DNA of 11,697 nt from Bacillota bacterium (GTDB lineage Bacteria > Bacillota > Clostridia > Acetivibrionales > DTU013), in contig JAEZMC010000007.1 in NCBI GenBank assembly GCA_023435805.1, forward strand, positions 1 through 11,697, in the 5' to 3' direction. The translations under genes and the position numbers were made by a program. Shown here piece after piece: positions 6,226-11,523 of this stretch; the stretch's first letter is position 1; the number at the start of each line of letters is the position of its first letter. The notes under the pieces were generated by a model, which was given only the letters and a program-made list of their open reading frames with translations, ran no database searches and was not told where the DNA came from.

Positions 6226-6774
6226 CTACTTCTTGCCTTTGCCGCCGGCTTTGCCTTCTTTGCGCCTGATTACTTCGGTTTCATACTTGATGCCCTTGCC
6301 TTTGTAAACCTCAGGCTCCCTCTTCGCCCGGATCTTCGCGGCAAATTCACCAACCTCCTGCTTGTCGCAGCCCTTTACAATAAGCTTGTTGGGAGCAGGA
6401 ACGTCAACTGTTATGCCGGCCGGTTCGTCCATTTCAACCGGGTGCGAATAGCCGAGCGTTAGCACCAGCTTCTTTCCCTGCTTTTGTGCTCTGTATCCGA
6501 CACCGTTTATTTCAAGTGCCTTTTCAAAGCCCTTTGTGACGCCTTCCACCATATTGCTCACCAGAGTCCTTGTCAAACCATGGAGGGATTTATGGCTTTT
6601 TTCATCGGAAGGCCTGGTTACCAGAATCTGTGTGCCTTCCTTTTTAATCATCATATCCTTGTGGAATTCTTTTGTCAAAGTGCCCTTTGGCCCTTTGACA
6701 GTTACAACGCTGTCTTTTATATCAACATTTACACCTGCGGGTATTTCAATAGGCATTTTACCTATTCTTGACAT
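6226..6774 (-). CDS. rplF: 50S ribosomal protein L6
   Basis: This encodes 182 residues, slightly longer than the usual 177-179 because of a lysine/glycine-rich tail (KEGKAGGKGKK). L6 lies near the sarcin-ricin loop and the factor-binding site. The two repeated alpha-beta domains are visible (about 1-82 and 83-170), with the signature PNKLIVKGCDKQEVGEFAAK and IRAKREPEVYKGKGIKY near the end. The ATG is preceded by AGGAGG with 8-base spacing from GGAGG. It follows rpsH after a 119-base spacer that contains a hairpin. Confidence 0.98.
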   Translation of the reverse strand: MSRIGKMPIEIPAGVNVDIKDSVVTVKGPKGTLTKEFHKDMMIKKEGTQILVTRPSDEKSHKSLHGLTRTLVSNMVEGVTKGFEKALEINGVGYRAQKQGKKLVLTLGYSHPVEMDEPAGITVDVPAPNKLIVKGCDKQEVGEFAAKIRAKREPEVYKGKGIKYETEVIRRKEGKAGGKGKK

Positions 6775-6838
6775 CTAAAGCACCTCCTGTTCTTCACATT
6801 ATGAGCCCTTCAAAGGCCCTTTTCAGAAACATGATACC

Positions 6839-6872
6839 GTGCAAAGTGCGCCTGTTTCAGCAGACTTTGCAC
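6839..6872 (-). other. Hairpin in the rpsH-rplF spacer
   Basis: GTGCAAAGT at 6839-6847 pairs perfectly with ACTTTGCAC at 6864-6872. Inside, CTG (6852-6854) can pair with CAG (6861-6863) around a TTTCAG loop. No T-run follows on the transcribed strand, so it is not a standard terminator. A weak promoter-like pair lies between it and rplF (CATAAT with a poor CTGAAA at 17 bases), which I do not rate highly. Its role is unknown. Confidence 0.45.
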
Positions 6873-6893
6873 ATGTATTTCATCTTTTTTATA

Positions 6894-7292
6894 CTACCAT
6901 ATGAAAGCAAGTACTTCGCCGCCTACGCCTTCAGCCCTTGCCTTCTTGTCCGTCATGATTCCCCTGGATGTGGATATAATTGCAACACCGAGACCTCCGA
7001 GAACCCTTGGCAGCTCATCCTTGTTCGCATATACCCTGAGACCGGGCTTGCTGATTCTCTTGATACCGGTTATGACATTCTGCTTGTTTCCGGTATATTT
7101 CAGCGCAATTCTGATCAGTCCCTGTTTTCCATCCTCTATCAATTCAACATTCTTAACATAACCCTCATCCAGCAATATGCGAGCGATATCCTTTTTTATA
7201 TTGGACGCCGGTATGTCAACGGATTCGTGCTTTGCTGAACTGGCATTCCGTACTCTTGTCAGCATATCAGCGATAGCATCTGTGATTTGCAT
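6894..7292 (-). CDS. rpsH: 30S ribosomal protein S8
   Basis: This encodes 132 residues, normal length. S8 binds helix 21 of 16S rRNA as a primary assembly protein; in E. coli it also represses the spc operon by binding mRNA near rplE. The start MQITDAIADMLTRVRNASSA and the C-terminal signature IISTSRGIMTDKKARAEGVG plus GEVLAFIW are complete. The ATG follows GGAGG with an 8-base spacing. It lies 25 bases after rpsN and is followed by an unusually long spacer before rplF. Confidence 0.98.
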   Translation of the reverse strand: MQITDAIADMLTRVRNASSAKHESVDIPASNIKKDIARILLDEGYVKNVELIEDGKQGLIRIALKYTGNKQNVITGIKRISKPGLRVYANKDELPRVLGGLGVAIISTSRGIMTDKKARAEGVGGEVLAFIW

Positions 7293-7317
7293 ATGTTTAA
7301 CCTCCTTCCAAAGATTG

Positions 7318-7503
7318 TTACCAACTGGCTTTCTTCACGCCAGGGATCTGCCCTTTATAAGCCAGAAGCCTGAAGCACAAACGGCATATTCCAAATTTCC
7401 TCATATACGCATGAGGCCTACCGCAAAGCTTGCATCTGTTGTACGCCCTGGTGCTGTATTTTGGGCTTCTTTGCTGTTTTATGATCATTGATTTCTTTGC
7501 CAC
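7318..7503 (-). CDS. rpsN: 30S ribosomal protein S14, zinc-binding type Z
   Basis: This encodes 61 residues, the short S14 form. S14 sits in the 30S head next to S3 and S10. Two CxxC pairs, Cys24/Cys27 and Cys40/Cys43, form the zinc knuckle around RPHAYMRKFGI, and the C-terminal AYKGQIPGVKKASW is diagnostic. The start codon is GTG at 7501-7503, preceded by AAAGGAGG. Some Firmicutes also carry a longer zinc-free S14 for zinc starvation; no such gene is in this window. It lies 116 bases after rplE, longer than usual. Confidence 0.98.
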   Translation of the reverse strand: MAKKSMIIKQQRSPKYSTRAYNRCKLCGRPHAYMRKFGICRLCFRLLAYKGQIPGVKKASW

Positions 7504-7619
7504 GTTTATCCTCCTTTCATTTCCTTCGGGGACATTACCCGTATCGGCTGCCGGAATGCATTCTGTTCACGGATGCCCGGATTTCACACCGCGGTTTCAC
7601 AGGTCGTCCCCATTCCTTG

Positions 7620-8162
7620 TCAGCTCTGGCTGAACGGCATTCCCATGAGTTTCAGAAGCTCTTTTGCCTCTTCTTCCGTTTTAGCAGTAGTTACAAATAC
7701 GATATCCATGCCTCTTGCCTTGTCTACCTTATCATACTCGATTTCCGGGAAGATAAGCTGATCTTTTACACCAAGAGTATAGTTTCCTCTTCCGTCAAAG
7801 GAGTTGCCTGATACCCCCCTGAAGTCTCTAACTCTCGGGAGTGCTGCGTTGAACAGCTTGTCAACGAAGTTGTACATCATCTCTCCGCGAAGTGTAACTT
7901 TGCATCCTATATTCATTCCCTGTCTAAGCTTGAAGTTTGCAATGGATTTCTTTGCTTTGGTTATAATAGGTTTCTGACCTGTAATGATAGCCAAATCATT
8001 CACTGCTGCATCCATCGCCTTCGGGTTTTCCTTAACATCGCCTACACCCATGTTCAGCACTACCTTTTCAAGCTTCGGTAATTGCATTGCGCTGCTATAT
8101 TTAAACTTTGCCTGCATAGCCGGAATGACTTCTGCAACATATTTTTCCTTAAGCCTGGCCAT
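7620..8162 (-). CDS. rplE: 50S ribosomal protein L5
   Basis: This encodes 180 residues. L5 binds 5S rRNA in the central protuberance and contacts S13 and P-site tRNA through a protruding loop. The start MARLKEKYVAEVIPAMQAKF, the signature LPKLEKVVLNMGVGD (residues 29-43), the tRNA-facing RDFRGVSGNSFDGRGNYTLG and the C-terminal ELLKLMGMPF are all present. The ATG follows AAAGGAGG. It lies 31 bases after rplX. No anomaly is visible. Confidence 0.98.
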   Translation of the reverse strand: MARLKEKYVAEVIPAMQAKFKYSSAMQLPKLEKVVLNMGVGDVKENPKAMDAAVNDLAIITGQKPIITKAKKSIANFKLRQGMNIGCKVTLRGEMMYNFVDKLFNAALPRVRDFRGVSGNSFDGRGNYTLGVKDQLIFPEIEYDKVDKARGMDIVFVTTAKTEEEAKELLKLMGMPFSQS

Positions 8163-8193
8163 TAGAATTTAACCTCCTTTCAAGAAGAATATC

Positions 8194-8541
8194 CTACTCT
8201 TCTTTTGATTCTTTTTGTGTGTCAATAACCTCTCCGCATCTTTTGCATACGCGATCCTTCTGTCCATCCGCATGCATCTGCTTGGAGATCTTGGTCGGAG
8301 CCTTGCATTTATCACATACCAGCATGACCTTTGCGCTGTTGATAGGAGATTCCTGATGGATAATTCCACCCTGCTGGTATCTGCTTCTCGGTTTCTTGTG
8401 CTTTGTGGACATATTGACGCCCTCGACGAGAACCATCATATCATCCGGGTTGACAGAAAGCACTTTACCTTTCTTGCCCTTATCTTTTCCTGAGAGTACA
8501 TATACTGTATCTCCCTTTTTAACGTGTACCTTATTTGCCAA
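8194..8541 (-). CDS. rplX: 50S ribosomal protein L24 (with zinc-ribbon C-terminus)
   Basis: This encodes 115 residues. L24 is an early 50S assembly initiator bound at the 5' end of 23S rRNA near the tunnel exit. The KOW motif KKGDTVYVLSGKDKGKKGKV covers residues 8-27, followed by VEGVNMSTKHKKPR. The C-terminal part has Cys76/Cys79 and Cys99/Cys102, a probable zinc ribbon also seen in Thermus-type L24 and lost in B. subtilis. The start codon is TTG at 8539-8541 with GAGGAGG 8 bases upstream. Directly before that ribosome binding site lies a 47-base tandem repeat array separating it from rplN. Confidence 0.97.
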   Translation of the reverse strand: MANKVHVKKGDTVYVLSGKDKGKKGKVLSVNPDDMMVLVEGVNMSTKHKKPRSRYQQGGIIHQESPINSAKVMLVCDKCKAPTKISKQMHADGQKDRVCKRCGEVIDTQKESKEE

Positions 8542-8563
8542 TTTAGCCGCCTCCTCTCTTTCA

Positions 8564-8790
8564 TGGATGTTTTAAATCTGCGCCCCTGGCGCTAAACATC
8601 CTTTTTGGATGTTTTAGTGGAAATCCGCGCCTCTGGCGCTAAACATCCTTTTTGGATGTTTTAGTGGAAATCTGCGCCCCCTGGCGCTAAACATCCTTTT
8701 TGGATGTTTTAGTGGAAATCCGCGCCTCTGGCGCTAAACATCCTACTTGGATGTTTCAGTGGAAATCCGCGCCCCTGGCACTAAACATCC
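8564..8790. repeat. Tandem array of about 47-base hairpin units between rplN and rplX
   Basis: Four full units lie head to tail at 8579-8625, 8626-8672, 8673-8720 and 8721-8767 (47, 47, 48 and 47 bases). A truncated unit lies at each end: 8564-8578 beside rplX and 8768-8790 beside the rplN stop. On the plus strand each unit contains GCGCC-loop-GGCGC (5-base-pair stem, 3-4 base loop), then CTAAACATCC, a 5-base loop and GGATGTTTTAG (8 perfect pairs, then one bulged base and more pairs). The sequence AGTGGAAATC joins units. Differences between units fall in the two loops and the bulge. The unit length is not a multiple of three, and there is no unique spacer, so it is neither a coding repeat nor a CRISPR array. 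Confidence 0.95.
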
Positions 8791-8794
8791 TGCC

Positions 8795-9163
8795 TTATAG
8801 AACTTCCGGTGCGAGTGACAGTATCTTCATGTAATCCTTGTCTCTCAACTCTCTCGCAACAGGGCCAAATATACGTGTGCCTCTGGGGTTTTTGTCTTCC
8901 TTTATGATTACCGCAGCGTTTTCGTCAAACTTGATGTACGAACCGTCAGGCCTTCTTACGCCTTTCTTGGAACGAACGATGACACATTTGACAACATCGC
9001 CTTTTTTAACAACTCCGCCGGGTGTTGCATTTTTAACCGATGCAACAACGACATCGCCTATGTTGGCATATTTCCTCCAGGAACCGCCAAGGACCTTGAT
9101 GCACATCATCTCTTTGGCGCCTGTGTTATCTGCTGATTTCAGCATGGACTGGACCTGTATCAT
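8795..9163 (-). CDS. rplN: 50S ribosomal protein L14
   Basis: This encodes 122 residues, the exact usual length, starting MIQVQSMLKSADNTGAKEMM. L14 lies at the subunit interface, forms bridges to 16S rRNA and is the binding site of the silencing factor RsfS. Core signatures are TGAKEMMCIKVLGGS and the C-terminal RGTRIFGPVARELRDKDYMK. A longer in-frame reading from a TTG at 9179-9181 is rejected because it includes AAGGAGG (9171-9177), which is spaced 7 bases from the ATG at 9161-9163. It lies 44 bases after rpsQ. Downstream is the 253-base spacer with the hairpin array. Confidence 0.97.
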   Translation of the reverse strand: MIQVQSMLKSADNTGAKEMMCIKVLGGSWRKYANIGDVVVASVKNATPGGVVKKGDVVKCVIVRSKKGVRRPDGSYIKFDENAAVIIKEDKNPRGTRIFGPVARELRDKDYMKILSLAPEVL

Positions 9164-9170
9164 GCCAGTA

Positions 9171-9177
9171 CCTCCTT
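9171..9177 (-). promoter_or_regulatory. Ribosome binding site that fixes the rplN start
   Basis: AAGGAGG on the minus strand, 7 bases before the ATG at 9161-9163. It overlaps the codons of the longer alternative reading, supporting the 122-residue L14. Confidence 0.85.
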
Positions 9178-9207
9178 CCAATTACGCTTAACTTTGAAAC
9201 TCGGTTA

Positions 9208-9465
9208 TTAGCGAGCCTTTTCTACGATTTCGACGAGTCTCCACCTTTTATCCTTGCTAAGCGGGCGGGTCTCCATTACCTTCACTTTATCACCGGTCTT
9301 GCACTCGTTATTCTCGTCATGAGCCTTCAGCTTGTAAGTCCTTTTGACGATTTTCTTGTACAGAGGGTGCTTTACACTTGTCTCTATTGCAACGACGATT
9401 GTTTTATCCATCTTGTCGCTGATAACCTTGCCTATCCTGGTTTTTCTTAACGCTCTTTCTACCAA
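9208..9465 (-). CDS. rpsQ: 30S ribosomal protein S17
   Basis: This encodes 85 residues, normal length. S17 is an OB-fold primary binding protein on 16S rRNA helix 11. The start MVERALRKTRIGKVISDKMD, the strand KTIVVAIETSVKHPLYKK and the signature DKVKVMETRPLSKDKRWRLV are complete. The start codon is TTG at 9463-9465, with AAAGGAGG upstream and 8 bases between GGAGG and the TTG. It lies 91 bases after rpmC, and two back-to-back hairpins occupy the spacer. Confidence 0.97.
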   Translation of the reverse strand: MVERALRKTRIGKVISDKMDKTIVVAIETSVKHPLYKKIVKRTYKLKAHDENNECKTGDKVKVMETRPLSKDKRWRLVEIVEKAR

Positions 9466-9496
9466 GCAGGATACCTCCTTTCATCATATAAACCGC

Positions 9497-9530
9497 TGGA
9501 GATTCAATCTCCATCCGGTTTCGGCCGGAT
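9497..9530 (-). other. Two adjacent hairpins in the rpmC-rpsQ spacer
   Basis: TGGAGAT (9497-9503) pairs perfectly with ATCTCCA (9507-9513) around the 3-base loop TCA. Immediately beside it ATCCGG (9513-9518) pairs with CCGGAT (9525-9530) around a 6-base loop. The two stems share the base at 9513, so they would stack or compete at that position. No U-tract follows on the transcribed strand. They end about 20 bases before the AAAGGAGG of rpsQ, so an effect on rpsQ translation or on mRNA processing is possible but unproven. Confidence 0.5.
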
Positions 9531-9556
9531 TTTCATCACAAACGGCCTGGCATATT

Positions 9557-9760
9557 TTAAGCTTGCGCTTCCTTTAATTCTCTTTCCCTCATCACAGTCT
9601 TGACTCGGGCGATTGATTTCTTAACATCCTTCAACTTCATTGGATTTTCCAGCTGGTTCGTGACAAGCTGGAAACGAAGTTTGAACAGTTCCGATTTGAG
9701 CTCGTTCAATTCCTTCTGAAGTTCTTCCTGGGTCTTATCTCTCATTTCACTGGCTTTCAT
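9557..9760 (-). CDS. rpmC: 50S ribosomal protein L29
   Basis: This encodes 67 residues starting MKASEMRDKTQEELQKELNE, the usual L29 form: a two-helix hairpin protein next to L23 at the tunnel exit, where SRP and trigger factor dock. The signature SELFKLRFQLVTNQLENPMK is intact. I choose the ATG at 9758-9760. An upstream in-frame ATG (9779-9781) has no ribosome binding site and would add seven residues not found in the family. The chosen start uses a weak GGTGGTGA (9766-9773) located inside rplP. The gene overlaps the end of rplP by 14 bases, so it probably depends on translational coupling. Confidence 0.93.
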   Translation of the reverse strand: MKASEMRDKTQEELQKELNELKSELFKLRFQLVTNQLENPMKLKDVKKSIARVKTVMRERELKEAQA

Positions 9761-10187
9761 TCGCGTCACCACCCATTTCATTGTTGCGGGAAATGAACTT
9801 GCATTTCATGGGAAGCTTGTGCATAGCGAGCCTCATGGCTTCTCTTGCCGTTTCTTCCGGTACTCCCGCAATTTCAAATAATACTCTTCCGGGCTTTACT
9901 ACTGCCACCCAGTATTCCGGTGAACCCTTACCACTACCCATGCGGGTTTCGGCAGGCTTCTTTGTAACCGGCTTGTCAGGGAATATTTTTATCCATACCT
10001 GACCGCCTCTTTTTATAAAACGTGTCATCGCTATTCTGGCAGCTTCGATCTGGTTGCTGGTAACCCATGCGGGTTCAGTTGCCTGCAGGCCGTATTCACC
10101 ATTGGATATGAAGTTGCCTCTTGTAGCTGCACCGGTCATTCTGCCTCTGTGCACTCTCCTGCGTTTTACCCTTTTCGGCATCAACAT
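9747..10187 (-). CDS. rplP: 50S ribosomal protein L16
   Basis: This encodes 146 residues. L16 lies near the A site and the peptidyl transferase centre and is required for late 50S maturation. The start MLMPKRVKRRRVHRGRMTGA, the loop GSGKGSPEYWVAVVKPGRVL near the tRNA elbow and the C-terminal AMRLAMHKLPMKCKFISR are clear. The last ten residues are acidic/polar and overlap rpmC. The ATG shares one base with the rpsC stop (TAATG), and the end of rpsC supplies a GGAGG 9 bases upstream, so the two genes are tightly coupled. Confidence 0.98.
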   Translation of the reverse strand: MLMPKRVKRRRVHRGRMTGAATRGNFISNGEYGLQATEPAWVTSNQIEAARIAMTRFIKRGGQVWIKIFPDKPVTKKPAETRMGSGKGSPEYWVAVVKPGRVLFEIAGVPEETAREAMRLAMHKLPMKCKFISRNNEMGGDANESQ

Positions 10188-10855
10188 TATCGATCGCCTC
10201 CTTCCGCTTTCCTGCTCTTCTTAGCAGCGGGAAGAACTTCACCTTTGTATATCCAAACCTTGACACCGAGTTTGCCGTAGGTTGTATCTGCTTCAGCAAA
10301 GCCGTAGTCGATATCCGCTCTCAGGGTCTGAAGAGGTATGGTACCTTCGTGGTAGTGTTCGCTTCTCGCAATTTCAGCTCCGCCAAGACGGCCGGCTACT
10401 GCAGTCTTTATACCCTTTGCGCCTAACTTCATGGCTCTTGACATGGACTGCTTCATTGCTCTTCTGAAAGAAATCCTCTTTTCAAGCTGTGATGCAATGT
10501 TTTCTGCAACCAGCTGAGCATCAAGCTCAGGTGATTTGATTTCAGTAATGTTTATGAGGACGCTCTTTCCGGTAAGTGCTTCGACTTCCTTGCGCAGCTC
10601 CTCGATTCCGGCTCCACCCTTGCCTATTACCAGGCCGGGCTTGGCTGTATGGACGTTAACCTTGATTTTGTTTGCCGCCCTTTCAATCTCAACCCTGGAT
10701 ATACCGGAAATATATAATTTTTTCTTTACATACTTTCTGATTTTGACATCTTCAACCAACAGCTCGCTGAAGTTTTTGTCGTTGGCATACCATTTGGTAT
10801 CCCAATCCTTGATTATACCGATTCTCAATCCATGCGGATTTACCTTCTGGCCCAT
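10187..10855 (-). CDS. rpsC: 30S ribosomal protein S3
   Basis: This encodes 222 residues starting MGQKVNPHGLRIGIIKDWDT. S3 is in the 30S head at the mRNA entry tunnel and takes part in mRNA helicase activity with S4 and S5. The KH type II domain carries VIGKGGAGIEEL with the GKGG at residues 78-81, followed by the C-terminal domain with GAKGIKTAVAGRLGGAEIAR and KVWIYKGEVLP. Two adjacent ATGs are possible. I prefer the second (10853-10855) because GGAGG at 10863-10867 is then 7 bases away rather than 4, and MGQK is the family start. It lies 19 bases after rplV. Confidence 0.97.
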   Translation of the reverse strand: MGQKVNPHGLRIGIIKDWDTKWYANDKNFSELLVEDVKIRKYVKKKLYISGISRVEIERAANKIKVNVHTAKPGLVIGKGGAGIEELRKEVEALTGKSVLINITEIKSPELDAQLVAENIASQLEKRISFRRAMKQSMSRAMKLGAKGIKTAVAGRLGGAEIARSEHYHEGTIPLQTLRADIDYGFAEADTTYGKLGVKVWIYKGEVLPAAKKSRKAEGGDR

Positions 10856-10862
10856 CATCCAA

Positions 10863-10867
10863 CCTCC
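10863..10867 (-). promoter_or_regulatory. Ribosome binding site deciding between two rpsC ATGs
   Basis: GGAGG on the minus strand is 4 bases from the ATG at 10856-10858 and 7 bases from the ATG at 10853-10855. The second spacing is the normal one, so S3 likely starts MGQK rather than MMGQK. Confidence 0.7.
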
Positions 10868-10874
10868 TTCTGGC

Positions 10875-11351
10875 TTATTTTCTTTCCTTCAGTACCACTG
10901 TAATGTGGCTTGTTCTTTTCCTGATCCTGTTTGCCCTGCCTTGCGCCCTTGGCATGATTCTCTTGAGAGTGGGGCCCTGTGTTGCGTATGCTTCCGCTAC
11001 ATAAAGCTCATCTCTGTTAAGACCATTATTATTCGAAGCATTTGCCTCAGCCGATTTCAGCAGCTTCAACAGCAGCTCCGATGCTGCCTTGGGTGTGTAC
11101 CTGACAATACCGTAAGCCTCATCAATGTTCTTGTCTTTTATAAGATCCAGGACGATCTTGACCTTTCTGGATGATATCCTTGCATGCTTGAGCACTGCTT
11201 TTCCTTCATCCTTGCCTATTCCAAGCACCTTTTTCTCCTTTTTGGTCAGGAGAGCCGGTTTTTGAAACTTCCTGTGGGTCTTGTTATATCCATCCAGGAT
11301 TTGATCCTTTTCATTAAGAAGTTCTTCTTTCGATCTAACCTTCTTTTCCAA
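10875..11351 (-). CDS. rplV: 50S ribosomal protein L22 with N-terminal extension
   Basis: This encodes 158 residues against the usual 110-115. L22 spans the large subunit, and its long beta-hairpin lines the exit tunnel where macrolides bind. The conserved core begins near residue 51 (KAVLKHARISSRKVKIVLDL) and ends with the tunnel hairpin KRIMPRAQGRANRIRKRTSH at 130-149. The first 45-50 residues are an added, highly charged segment (KEELLNEKDQILDGYNKTHR, then a lysine-rich stretch around 37-47). The extension appears real: the TTG start at 11349-11351 has AAAGGAGG with GGAGG 8 bases upstream, and I see no equally good start nearer the core. Downstream, rpsC starts 19 bases after the stop. Confidence 0.95.
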   Translation of the reverse strand: MEKKVRSKEELLNEKDQILDGYNKTHRKFQKPALLTKKEKKVLGIGKDEGKAVLKHARISSRKVKIVLDLIKDKNIDEAYGIVRYTPKAASELLLKLLKSAEANASNNNGLNRDELYVAEAYATQGPTLKRIMPRAQGRANRIRKRTSHITVVLKERK

Positions 11352-11445
11352 CTGGAATTCCTCCTTTCGGCATTAAGCTTGTTACTTGGCATATTACGGT
11401 GCCTGCCGTGGTGCTGCCTTCGTTTGTCTAAACCGTTGTAATATA

Positions 11446-11507
11446 ACTTCCGCTAACTCTCCGGAGGATTACGCTATCCGCTTTATTCCCCGTCTAAAAC
11501 CGGAAGT
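11446..11507. repeat. Inverted and direct repeats in the long rpsS-rplV spacer
   Basis: The 172-base spacer between rpsS and rplV contains ACTTCCG (11446-11452) and its complement CGGAAGT (11501-11507), 48 bases apart, with a palindromic CTCCGGAG (11459-11466) inside. A near-direct repeat GTCTAAACCG (11426-11435) and GTCTAAAACCG (11492-11502) brackets it. No promoter with both boxes and no ORF with a ribosome binding site is visible. The arms are short enough that chance is a fair explanation. Confidence 0.3.
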
Positions 11508-11523
11508 ATTGATTCAGCGGTTT

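Noticed and set aside
6839..6890. Plus-strand terminator formed by the 6839-6872 hairpin and the following T-rich sequence
   Set aside because: The T-run begins about 13 bases after the stem, and there is no plus-strand gene to terminate.
7504..7619. Possible regulatory structure in the 116-base rplE-rpsN spacer
   Set aside because: Only a 6-base inverted match (7528-7533 with 7606-7611) and a short palindrome were found, which is within chance expectation.
8169..8369. ORF of 66 codons on the minus strand overlapping rplX
   Set aside because: It is an out-of-frame shadow of L24, with no ribosome binding site or recognisable family.
8564..8790. CRISPR array between rplN and rplX
   Set aside because: Units are contiguous and nearly identical over their whole 47 bases; there are no unique spacers and no cas genes.
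8564..8790. Tandem intrinsic terminators
   Set aside because: On the transcribed strand no hairpin is followed by a U-tract, the A/T run lies in the loop, and essential ribosomal protein genes continue downstream.
10536..11174. 212-codon plus-strand ORF antisense to rpsC and rplV
   Set aside because: It is the longest antisense reading frame but is fully explained by the conserved genes on the minus strand; no ribosome binding site or family match is seen.
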